From Branchipolynoe longqiensis (taxonomy: Eukaryota > Annelida > Polychaeta > Phyllodocida > Polynoidae): a DNA stretch of 64,000 bases. The notes beneath the pieces are model-generated. The model searched no databases, was not told the DNA's origin, and worked only from the letters and a program-made list of their open reading frames with translations. This document shows, in pieces, positions 1-9,640 of this stretch. How positions within the stretch are numbered: the first letter of the stretch is position 1; every line of letters begins with the position of its first letter. The stretch covers positions 102,968,292 through 103,032,291 of the forward strand of contig CM059191.1 in NCBI GenBank assembly GCA_030323885.1, given 5' to 3'. The translations under genes were made by a program, and so were the position numbers.

Positions 1-149
1 TGCTTCATAATCATGCCATCAGAACCGAAGTGGAATTAGTCAGAAACCAGCCATTGAGATTGCTGGCGCCTAGGAATGTTGGACTTTGATGCCCTGACAA
101 GTATAATTATTAATAATAATATTATTTATAATATATGCATTAACATTGA

Positions 150-532
150 AGTAGCACCGGCGCAATGGCCGAATAGTTAGAGCGCGGGCCTCGCGTGCGG
201 GAGATCGGGAGTTCGGTCGAATAGTTTTGCGCCTGTCTGGACATGTTCTTGCCGGTGTGAAACCTCTAGTCTCGCCCACTTCACAACCAATGGAAAATTG
301 ATACTTGTCACTTCCTAGCCTGGCACTCGGCATTGATAGGATAGGGCAAAGACTGGTTAACTCAGTGTCAGGATAATGTGACTGTGTGGGATATCGGGTC
401 ATGGTGCCAGTGGCCTGATTTCCCACTTGGGCAGCACTATAAAATCACCATGAGTGTGCACTGTCACAAGTCGGTATCTGTCCTGATATGACCTTAGATG
501 TTGCCAGGATGTAAAAATCCAACAACTAACCA
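150..532 (+). repeat. tRNA-derived SINE, family S1, with chimeric insert
   Basis: A tRNA-like head carries an A-box-like stretch (tggccgaatagttagag) near 168 and a degraded B box near 210. It is followed by a body shared with copies at 29.7, 36.8, 47.8 and 51.1 kb, containing 'ggcaaagactggtt' and ending near 'atgttgccaggatgtaaa'. Between head and body, bases 223-275 match part of the RTE-linked repeat at 58.85-58.91 kb, so this copy is a recombinant. Most copies are diverged. Recognition as a Pol III SINE rests on box-like motifs and multiple copies. Confidence 0.75.
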
Positions 533-985
533 ACCAACTGAAGTGGCGACCCCCTGGCGTGTGGCGACCCCTGGTGACTGTCCTAGTCACTGGCACCTTC
601 AGTCGGCCTTGGGTAACAGTTCATTGTCAACGCCCCATAGGAAAGGTCTATTGGGTTGGTTGATGGACTTTCACGTCCCAGCAACATCTTAGGTAATTCC
701 TCTTGCTTAATCAACCAATGTACGACAAGCAAATGTGCATAGGTTTGGGTGGCGATGATGGGGGGGGAGGGACAGGCTCATTCACTGTCACTTGGGGGCA
801 AGCACACAAAGCACAATCTCCTCCACCAAATCTAGCCAGTCATACACACACTTCCCCCCCCCCCTCATTGTGATGACCCACCAACAGAGGGGGGGGGCAC
901 TCTACACCTCACATCTTATTACACGCAATAAGGGGCGTATCACTATTCATATATGCATATACACACATATATCATCATCATCATC
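533..985. other. Non-coding stretch with homopolymer runs and a retroelement end
   Basis: No credible gene. G and C runs occur at 759-768, 855-865 and 890-898. Around 925-965 the sequence 'cttattacacgcaataa' and its flank resemble 7265-7310, at the edge of the minus-strand DIRS-like element, so this may be a second terminal fragment of that family. A short (atc)n run leads into the next repeat. Confidence 0.4.
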
Positions 986-987
986 AT

Positions 988-1435
988 CATGCTGTCAGTC
1001 GCGATGCGACAAAGACTGCTTTCATTACTTGACTGCAGCTCTCCATTTAGCTCTCTGCTGTGAGAGTGATGTCCATGAGTCGGTCGTTTCATGAAAGCTG
1101 CCTGCAAAAGTGTTGAAGTGCTGCTGGCTTTTGCAAGTTACCAGCGGCACTCTCTCAGGGAGCCACTTGAGGTTTCAGACCGGCAAGAACATGTCCAGAC
1201 AGGCGCAAAACTATTTGTCCCTGCAGTGGCTGGTCGGGAGATGTTGGGAGTTCCATACATCAACCACCCTTGATGCTGGCACAGTTACATGGTTTTCTGT
1301 TTGGGGTTTGCTCCCTTAGCCTTCGGTTCTGTCAAGAACCTGTACCACAAGGCAGTGGTTTACAACTCTGCAGGGCAGGGGTGTCAAACTCCCTGAGGTA
1401 TTGCAATACCTGCAATACCCGCATACCCGACACAT
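988..1435 (-). repeat. RTE-linked 3'-end repeat, copy 1
   Basis: Bases 990-1085 match the 3' terminus of the RTE LINE at 19.31-19.44 kb ('gcgacaaagactgctttc'). Bases 1085-1430 match an inverted copy at 58.63-58.98 kb. The unit is therefore about 450 bp, made of an RTE tail joined to a second module. Short peptides read from both copies are partly conserved (for example 'GAKLFVPAVAGREMLGVPY'), so the module may be a fragment of an element ORF. I cannot name that protein. Confidence 0.65.
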
Positions 1436-1745
1436 ATATATATATATGCATATTTACACATATATACATGTAGATACGTATATTCACACACATATACATG
1501 TGTATATATGTATATATACATATATACGTATATATATATGTGTATATATGTGTATATATGCGCATATATACGCATATATACACTTATTTATGCATATATA
1601 CGCATATATAGGCCCCAAATATATATACATATATATACATGTGCATAGATACACATATGCATGCATATATACGTATATATATATGCATATATATATGTAG
1701 GCATACATATGCATATATATATATATGAATACGGAGATATACACA
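1430..1745. repeat. Alternating TA/CG-rich microsatellite
   Basis: About 300 bp of alternating purine-pyrimidine sequence built from TATATA, TACG, CATA and TGTA steps. Overlapping reading frames on both strands give Tyr/Ile/His-rich peptides that are artefacts. Similar blocks sit beside the DIRS-like elements at 2.66-2.85, 7.30-7.35 and 13.19-13.25 kb. Confidence 0.9.
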
Positions 1746-2434
1746 CACATTTCTAAATGCATACACATGTATGTGTACATCATTTCTGGCCAATGTAGAA
1801 CTATCACACTCCCCCCCCCCCGACCCCATGCCCCCTACCACTTCCACACTCACCCCCACAACACACCCACATACTCCACGCCTTTCACTCTGTAGCACAC
1901 ATACTCGGGGATGGCCAAGCATCTGCTGGTAGTATCGCTGAAGCTGTTATACAAGGGTTGCCAGCAGTCATGGGCCAGTGACCATGACCCACTTACACAC
2001 TAACTTGTTTAGCTATGCAGTTTCCAGGTGCAACCAGATCTGCCCCCCCCCCCCACCCGCCAAACACACATACACAAAGGAAGACACTAGCCACACAGCA
2101 ACTAACCACACCATGCTGGTCACGAAGGAATTGTCATTACTTTAAATTCTATTGCATTTATATTTTATTTATGTATTACAATTACTATTTAATTGTGTTT
2201 ATATCACGTATATTCATATTGTTTGCCTGTTATTCAAAGCCTCCTTCTGCCAGGACCTCACCTGACCATTGTCAATCCTAGGTATTTACTTCTAAAGCAT
2301 AAACAGACTCCATCATGAAGGCTCTGATGGTGAAGTATCCCAATTGGCCTGAGCACACAGCTCAAACATTACAATATGATCTGAAAGATGATGAGACATA
2401 TTCATTAGGCAATTTTAATGGTAAACACTTAGTC
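1746..2434. other. Unassigned non-coding sequence
   Basis: C-runs at 1811-1820 and 2042-2053 and an AT-rich segment. A 33-base stretch at about 2131-2163 is the exact reverse complement of about 3434-3466, beside the LINE insertion, so both are pieces of one interspersed repeat. Bases 2340-2380 share about 30 bp with 59.61-59.65 kb. I see no gene. Confidence 0.5.
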
Positions 2435-2648
2435 GACTTTACTGGGCTCGACTTTACCCGGCTCGATTTTACCCGGCTCGATTTTGCCCGGCTCGATTTT
2501 GCCCGGCTCGTCTTTGCCTGGCTCGTCTTTGCCTGGCTCGACTTTGCCTGGCTCGACTTTACCCGAATTGACTTTCCCCGAATTGACTTTACCCGACTTG
2601 ACTTTAACCGGCTCGACTTTAACCGGCTCGACTCTACCCGACTCGACG
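2435..2648. repeat. 15-bp minisatellite (gactttacccggctc), about 14 units
   Basis: Fourteen near-perfect 15-bp units. Because 15 is a multiple of three, the array stays open in several frames. On the plus strand it reads as repeated L-D-F-T-R, which imitates a pentapeptide-repeat protein. There is no start context, flanking coding sequence or splice structure, so I treat it as a DNA repeat. Confidence 0.95.
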
Positions 2649-2654
2649 CGACTC

Positions 2655-2855
2655 GGCATATATTTGCATAATTATATACATATACATGCATATATGTGCA
2701 TATATACGCATATATACACATACATATGTGTACATACGTATATATACCCATATATATGTGTATATATATATATGTGTATATGTATATATGTATATATGTA
2801 TATATGTAGATATGTATATATTTATATGTGTATATATGTATATATGTATAATTCT
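2655..2855. repeat. TA/CATATA microsatellite
   Basis: Alternating TATATG/CATATA/TACG sequence lying directly between the 15-bp minisatellite and the end of the minus-strand DIRS-like fragment. It is similar in style to 1430-1745. Confidence 0.9.
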
Positions 2856-2871
2856 TACGCTAGATAGTGGA

Positions 2872-3424
2872 AAGTAGTCTTATGACAATGAACAAGTAGT
2901 GCGAGTATAACTTGGGAGAGTGCCACCATGCGAAAGCCTATCAAATCAGGTTTGGAGACGGTGCCTATGGGGTGGGAGCAGAGTTCAGGCTCGTCTCTCA
3001 CCGTAAGCATCCCCACCTCAAGTTTGCACTTGAGTTTATCTGACATGACTGAGTGGGTGAGAGCCCCCGTGCTGGGAGCCATAGTTGCGCCCCACATATG
3101 CTGAGTCACAGCTGTCATTTATTACTCGGAAGCCGAAAATAACCCCCCTCATTACATATTCCCAGTCCGGGTCGTTATCACCCCGTAGGAAGCTTTCCGT
3201 GAAGAAGCGGCATGGGAGGAGCTGGGCGACAGCGCCACCTATAGTATGGCTGCAGTCACAGATGCCCTGGGCACAGGCGTCATAAACAATAAACTCATGA
3301 TATAGAACCTCCGGGTCGGTCACGGTTACTTTGTATAACTGGCCGGCCTCAGCATGCCCGGAAAAGATGAGCCAATGCTTCCCCCACCCCCTGATTTCGC
3401 CCGCCTCATGCTGGGAACTGGGAT
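2872..3424 (-). pseudogene. DIRS-like retrotransposon ORF2 fragment
   Basis: Minus-strand translation gives a Cys/Asp-rich segment with the signature 'VIFGFRVIND', matching 'AIFGFKVINP' in the plus-strand element at 10.2 kb. Downstream in another frame comes 'CSHPIGTVSKPD', the region just ahead of the reverse transcriptase in DIRS-type polyproteins. A frame change and stops separate the pieces and the catalytic core is absent. It is probably the distal part of the element whose gag lies at 5.5-7.0 kb, split by the LINE between them. Confidence 0.7.
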
Positions 3425-5520
3425 TGAATATTATTATAAATGCAATAGAATTTAAAGTAATGACAATTGAAATGGGATTGAAACCATTAATATTAGGTGT
3501 TATACTCTCACCATTACTACTTTCTTCCGCTACTGACACGTCATGGTGGGGAATGGGAATGGAGGGGGGCTCTACAAGACCTAAGTTCCAGGCTAATCAA
3601 AGATGCCATGCTAGCACTGGCTACTGAATTCACATATGTAACTAATCTGATTATTGATACGGGCATCTACCCAGATGCATGGAAAAGGGAAATGTTTATG
3701 CCAATCCTGAAAATGTCGAACCCTAAAACGTGTAATGAACTAAGACCTATATCACTTCTTCCAATACCAGGCAAAATAGTAGAGCAACTAATCCATGACC
3801 AAATAACAGAATTTTTTGAAAGTACAGATTACCTAGCAATAGAGCAAAATGGTTTCAGGAAGAACCACTCCACAACCAAAGCAGTGGCATGTGAGCTAGA
3901 CACACTAATGACAGGGATGGATCAAGGATGATTATATATTGCTGTCTTCATAGACTTTCGTAAAGCATTTGATACTGTAGACCATCAAGTTTTAATAGAA
4001 AAAGTGGCAAATAGTGGCCTAGGCACAGGGACAACTAAACTGCTAAAAGTTACCTACTAAATCGTTCACGAGTATACAACACTTGAAGGGGTTAATTTCT
4101 CACTGAGAGAAGTGAAGACAAGGGTACCCTAGGCCCACTATTATTCTTAATCTACATCAATGACCTCCCACTAGTACTTGAAAAAGTAAAGGGAAGCATA
4201 GTTGCTGATGATGTGGCACTGGTAGCTACAGACGCTGATATAAAAGTGGCTGAATCCAAAATGAATCATGATTTAGAAAGAGTAAACTGGTGGGAAAAGG
4301 AAAAGAAACTATCCATAAATATTATAAAAACTAAATATGTAATATGTGCAACTAAAACTAAACGTTCCAGCTCACCAATTGTCAGTAGGAAAATAGGAGA
4401 GTGTATATTTAAGGAGGCTCTAAGTTATAAATATTTAGGTACTACACTTGACCCTACACTGTCATGAACCAGTCAATTAAATAGGATTAACAGAACATTG
4501 GCAGCTAAAATGAACACCTTCCGGAAAATAAGGCATTATATGAGCGAAGAGACTGCTCTTCTATTGTACAAAACCACAATACTGCCCATCATTGACTATA
4601 ATGACATAATTTATAATATACAAACTAAAAATCAGCAAACAAAGCTCCAACAGAGGGTTTCGCACAGTAGGGAAACAGAGGGTTTCGCACAGTATTTAAA
4701 GGAAAAACACTACATACCATTGAGATGCACAATAAAGCTAAACTAGATGCCCTAAATATTCGCAGAGACAAGCACCTATTAGGCCTAATGTACCACCGCA
4801 CAAAATACCCATATTACATAGACACACCTACACAAGCCACACATGCAGCACAAGCCACCCTCCTCAAAGTGCCACATGTTAAAACTAGTAAAATGAAAAA
4901 GTCACCAGTTGTTCTGGGGGGAGCACTCTGGAACCAGCTATCAGCACATGTCAGGAACAGTGTTTGTTACAAAACCTTCAAGATAAACCTCCATGCACAT
5001 TTAAATCAACCAGCCTAAGGCAAAGCAGATCAATGATACACTGGGTCGGTGTTGCCATTCCTTTCCCTGTCCCCCCACTCCCCTCCCCCCCAAACAAACA
5101 AACACTGTAAAGTCAACCAGTAGCGCCCAACTAGACCAAAAAACCCAACTACAATGGAATGAGCCTGGAAATGATTCTAGTTGGATCCTACTGAGGTACA
5201 TGATTAATCAATATTAACCTACTTACTAACTCACTAGGCCCCACCTGAGATTACCTTGAACACAAGTTCAATCACAAAGGCCCACCCTACATCCCGCATC
5301 ACCCTTTCAAAGAGTATGTTACTACTAGAAAGATAATCAGTTATGTCCCACCCCCTACTATGTACCAATGTTTTGATTAGTTTCCTGTAATTGTCTATCT
5401 GTATATTGTTGTAGGTTTGTTTACTGTGTAAAGTCAATTGTGATTAGGGCTGGAAGACCAGTGCATTAGCACTGACAACATGTTATTCAGAGGAATAAAA
5501 ACACTTGAACAAACACAAAA
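3425..5520 (+). pseudogene. CR1/Jockey-like non-LTR retrotransposon, 5'-truncated and degenerate
   Basis: Plus-strand frames from about 3550 give a reverse transcriptase with 'NELRPISLLP', 'QNGFRKNHSTTKAV' and 'IDFRKAFDTVDHQ'. The catalytic box reads V-A-D-D at about 4203, and 'YKYLGTTLDP' lies at about 4425. The C-terminal region around 4740-5015 ends 'GALWNQLSAHVR', as in this group. Stops and frameshifts near 3930, 4060, 4130, 4465 and 4740 kill it. No endonuclease domain is present, so it is 5'-truncated. The 3' end near 5520 has an A-rich tail and resembles 47.5 kb. It lies inside the minus-strand DIRS-like element, so it is a later, nested insertion. Exact clade is uncertain. Confidence 0.8.
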
Positions 5521-6415
5521 AACTACCGTTCTCACCGGCCATCTGGCCAGCGGGTACACAACCACCACCTACTTCAAAAATATCATCAATGACACTTTTC
5601 ACAACGTTGTTTACAATGTAGTTTTTATTACAGGTGGAAAGAGAAGTATTACACACAGGGTATTCAACACCACTATAATTAGTGCCTTCAGGAGGCCTGG
5701 CCCCACCAGCCTCCTGGAGGGGGCCGTCAGCTACACACAAATTAACAGCACAACACAGATCAGAGATGTCTAATTTGTCACACCCAGTGTCGCCTATGAT
5801 GGCATGAGTGGAACTGACAGCATCCTCAATGTAGCCTAGCCCGGCAGGGGGAGCACCGTTAGTAACCCCCCCCACCCCCACCCCACCATGCCAATGGTGC
5901 AGCCGATGTCCCGGCATATGGTGCTGGGACTGCCCATGGCTCGACCGCCCAGCAGATCGGCTATTGATTGCTACTGCCTTGCCGGCTTGAAGGTGCTGGC
6001 TCCCTGATGGTGCACCACCCACCCTTGCAGTCCGGGCCCCAGAGGGCCGGGTCCCAGCAGTAGTGACAGTTGTGTTGATAGGCACAGCCTGCCCCCCACG
6101 AACAGTTTGACAAGCTATTCCAGGCATCACAGGCCCCCTTGCGCCTAGCCACCCTGTGCCTTGCCGGGTGGCCGCCTGATCTGCTGGTCTGATGCACGCG
6201 CTTCTCGGCGGCGAAATGCTCCATGTCCACATCCATGTTGCCTTCCACAAACGCCGCATACCTTTATTGGCTGCTATCCTCCAGATGTCCTTCTCAGAGC
6301 CCCGATAGGTTTTGTTAGGATATGAGTCCACTGATGCCTTCATCACCATGTAACGACGCGTTTCATCACCCCATCTTTGTCTGCCGCCAACATGATTTTG
6401 GATGCCACTGTCCAT
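5521..6415 (-). pseudogene. DIRS-like gag, C-terminal part with zinc-finger-like motif
   Basis: Minus strand, continuing the gag upstream after a frame change around 6343-6415. One frame gives 'KDIWRIAANKGMRRL'. After another shift near 6240 a Cys/His cluster follows (CSWGAGCAYQHNCHYC, about 6075-6120). It resembles the knuckle in the plus-strand element's gag. Further Cys-rich sequence continues to about 5620 in a third frame. Several frameshifts mean no intact protein. The LINE insertion interrupts the element at about 5520. Confidence 0.65.
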
Positions 6416-6996
6416 TTCAGGTTTGCAATAACCAGATCATGTAGGGTCATATCCTTAGCATCCTTATCAGAAAAGTTTTTGAGGCTGTACTTACGCCTTA
6501 GGTGTCGTTCTCGGCTGGAGCTCCTGGACCGGCTGCTGCTGCTGCTCCGCGATCGGCAGTGGTGGTGCCGTCGGGATGACTTCTTCTTTCGCTGCCGGGA
6601 CCTGTGCTTTGAGTTACGGGCAGTCCATGCCTCCACTGTCTCATCCTCCGATTCACCCAAGCCTCCCGACCCTGGTCTGTCACCATGACAGTCACGGCTG
6701 CGCCGGCGCGCTCCACCCTTCTCATGGCCGGTGGCCCTGCTGCGTCCGGGCATGCTCAGAGCTTTGAGCTCCACTTCAACCTCCTCCAGCTGGCGTTGGA
6801 GCACACGTTCACGTTTGCATGCGCTCGCAGCCGCTATCTTCCTGCGCAGATCCCTCTCGATATCCATCTGCTCCTCCTGCATAGATTCCCCCATGAAGGC
6901 CTCCATACTGGGTGTGGCCCCCAGGCTGTCACTAGCCTGCTCCTGGCTATGGTCTCTCTCCTTCCTTGAGGCTTGTGTCTGCCGCTGGTCTGCCAT
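6343..6996 (-). pseudogene. DIRS-like gag, N-terminal part
   Basis: Reading starts at a plausible ATG at 6996. The frame is highly charged: a Glu/Arg-rich predicted coiled coil (residues about 35-80) is followed by an Arg/Ser block ('SRSSSSSRSRSSSRERH'), then a conserved 'LRRKYSLKNF' segment. The same order (coiled coil, RS block, 'LRRYLEDRKKLSPFE') occurs in the plus-strand element at 8.8-9.2 kb, so the two are related gag proteins. This frame is open for about 218 codons, then shifts. Such gag proteins are thought to package element RNA. There is no sign of host function. Confidence 0.7.
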
Positions 6997-7337
6997 AGCT
7001 GTATCCTTGCCGGTCTTACTATTACATCTACAGCCGTCCCTCACTGGGCCGGTATGGTTCTCCGCGCACGCGGCACAAAACCTGGCAGCTGGCGGCATGG
7101 ACAAGCGGGGTGGGAGCCCAGGGAAGCGCGGGAGACCCGAAGCGCATGTCCGAACATGTCCGATGCTACCACGCAAGTGGAGAGTCTCACCCCATGGAAG
7201 GTTGGTGGGTGGGGTGAAGCAGGACCCTCCCCCCACCCACCCCGGAGGGTGGAGACCACTACAGAGCTTATTACACACGATAAAGGGTTTATTACTATCC
7301 ATATGTATATACGTACATTAATATACATATACCAACA

Positions 7338-7532
7338 TATATACTCGTATATGCGGATGTAGGAATCGCATGGTGCTGCCCCCTCCCACCGGTTCGATGA
7401 ACCCGCTGGGAGGGGTTTGGCTATTCCACCAGCCTACCCACCTGTGATATATACACCACTGCTTTCACCTGCTGTTCCCTCTGCCACTGCCTGAAAGACT
7501 ATACACACCTGTACTATTTATTTTCACCTGTA
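7338..7532 (+). repeat. Split direct repeat A1
   Basis: Begins around 'actcgtatatgcggatgtag' and ends near 'cacctgtactatttatttt'. A2 at 12852-13048 repeats it with only a few substitutions, for example cgatgaacccgctggg versus cgacgaacccgctagg. Confidence 0.85.
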
Positions 7533-8585
7533 TTAGGACGATCCCATACACAGTCTACTTGCTACCTGTGTTCGTTTACTCCTGCCATGACAAGCCTGGA
7601 GCTGATACCTTCAAATGAGAGGACGATCGACTTGCCTGAGTGTCATCAGCTAAAACCATTCACATTTATATATTCTGCCTTCATGTCGATTGAAATTGTC
7701 GATACGAGGCCAGTTTGTCGAGTTTAAAGATCGATTGCGGGTGGTAAGGCACTAATATAGGCTGTGGAAGTTAACGACGTCCAGCTTGTCGATACTTTTA
7801 TTTTATTTTAACCATTGGGCATTTGAGATCACTTGTGTATCGAGTTGACGAATTGGTCTAACTGACCAAGATGGCGGATGGTGGGAAAGCCGCCGTGATT
7901 GTCAACAACCTTGTCGATTATTAGGTTTGACAATCAAACCATTAGATTGTCGATGTTATTTAACTGTCGATGTGCATTTAACCGAAGCAATTTTGATGAC
8001 ATGATTGTCGATTACAAATTCGACACAAAACTGCAACCGCCGTTCATATTATCAATTGATTCACTAATATATTCGGGATGACGACGGTTGGCAGGAAGGC
8101 CACCAGCTTGTCGATGTGCGCAGTTACTTTGAACGACTTGGTTGTCGATTACAATTCGGCAATCATTAATATTTATTTATTTTATTCGATTTAACTCAAC
8201 GAGCATTTAAACCAAGTATTTGGATATCGTGTTGTCGATTGTCGAGTACAGCTTCGACACACGACTGCAACTGCCATATATATATCTATTTATTCCATTC
8301 ATATAATCGGTGGCTTAGGGAGCCTGATTGTTGATTACAATTTCGACACAAGACTGCAACTGCCATATATACTATCAATTTATTTTTACTTAGAGGCTAA
8401 GCAAGACTGCACCTAGCATGAGGGCGATTTAACCGTCGATGTGTACTAAACCCAAGTTTTTCGGGATTGTCGATTATAGCTTCAACACACAACTTTTAAC
8501 TCCTTTATGACATCATTTTATTTGTTTTTATCCTGACAATTACGCACCAAGCTATGCATAGGGACAGAATTGCAGGATACTTGGA
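7533..8585 (+). other. Element leader with recurring TTGTCGAT motif
   Basis: About 1 kb between A1 and the first ORF, without coding capacity. 'TTGTCGAT' or 'GTCGAT' recurs about twelve times, often within a degenerate longer unit ('gattgtcgattacaattcg', then 'cgacacaagactgcaactgcc'). The unit spacing is irregular. A related GTCGAC-rich stretch lies at 45.9-46.3 kb. Confidence 0.6.
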
Positions 8586-9640
8586 ATGACTTTGAATTTG
8601 TTGCAACATTTTACATCACCCAACATCAATCTTCTCGGCGCAGCTGAAACTTATGTATTGTGGACCGTGCGGCCATACTCATCGGGTCCGGTTAATGACA
8701 ACTGCCCTACGGCAATTATGCAGACGAGGCACTCCAAACGGGTGTGGGAGAAATTGAGTGCAATGTCTGACGACAGCGGATCTTCACCGATGGCGGAGGG
8801 GACTCACTCTCCAACTACATCTAAGGCGCCACCAAGCGACAGCGAGATGGACGAGAGGGAGGCCGCGATAGCTGAAAAGGAACGGGCTCTGCAGCGTTGG
8901 GAATGTTGCCCGGAACTCGACCGACGCGAACACCACTTGGCTGATGAAACGGCCGAGCTGACGGCCAAACACAAGAGAGGCCGGAGCACAAGCCGGAGCA
9001 GAAGCGGGTCTCACAACTGGTGGCGCCGGCATTCATCAAGCTCAAGCACCTCGGACGGGACAACAAGCCGTGAATGAAGGAGGCGCAGTAAGTGGTCACT
9101 GCGTAGATACTTGGAGGACCGTAAGAAATTGTCCCCCTTCGAAGTGCTGGAGTTGTGTTGCGGTTGGGTGCTCGACAAAAAGGATTTGGACTTACGGGAG
9201 CTGAGGCGCGTCGTTAAACATATGACATGGGAAGGCCAAAACGGGGAAGTTTCAGGACCAATCCCATGCTAAGTATGACCTTGCAGTCCGGAAACTTGCC
9301 GTCACCGAGGGCTATGATGTCTTCTGTTACGGGAACCCCAAACTAGCACTTAAATATTATGCCTTCGAGTTTATGCGGACCAAGTCAGCTAGAGATAGTC
9401 AGGGCGCAACCAAGGGTGTTAAGGGCAGTTCTGGTCAACTTTCCTGTAAAGACGGGAAGAAGCCCTGTTTCTCTTACAATAAAACAGATGGCTGTAGCTG
9501 AGATGAAAAAACATGCAATTTCAGCCACCGGTACTCCCGCTGTGGGAGCAAGTCACACAATAGGGGAAATTGTCATAAGGAATGAATGCCGAAGGGCCGG
9601 GGTTGGCGTTGGAAAAAAAGTTTGCAACTGTGTATTTGCG
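8586..9640 (+). pseudogene. Gag-like ORF1 of the split-direct-repeat element
   Basis: The open frame 8586-9077 includes an acidic segment, a coiled-coil-like stretch and an RS-rich run. It ends at a TGA at 9075, but related sequence continues in the same frame ('LRRYLEDRKKLSPFEVLEL'). A frameshift near 9230-9260 leads to 'YDLAVRKLAVTEGYDVF', then a Cys/His cluster (CNFSHRYSRCGSKSHNRGNC) near 9510-9585, with a TGA at about 9502. The layout matches DIRS-type gag proteins. The start at 8586 is the first in-frame ATG. The mutations show the copy is dead. Confidence 0.7.

Noticed and set aside
9359..9640. First 90 codons of the 443-codon frame as part of ORF2
   Set aside because: In this stretch the gag-like zinc-finger reading lies in another frame; this frame is only open by chance until about 9640.
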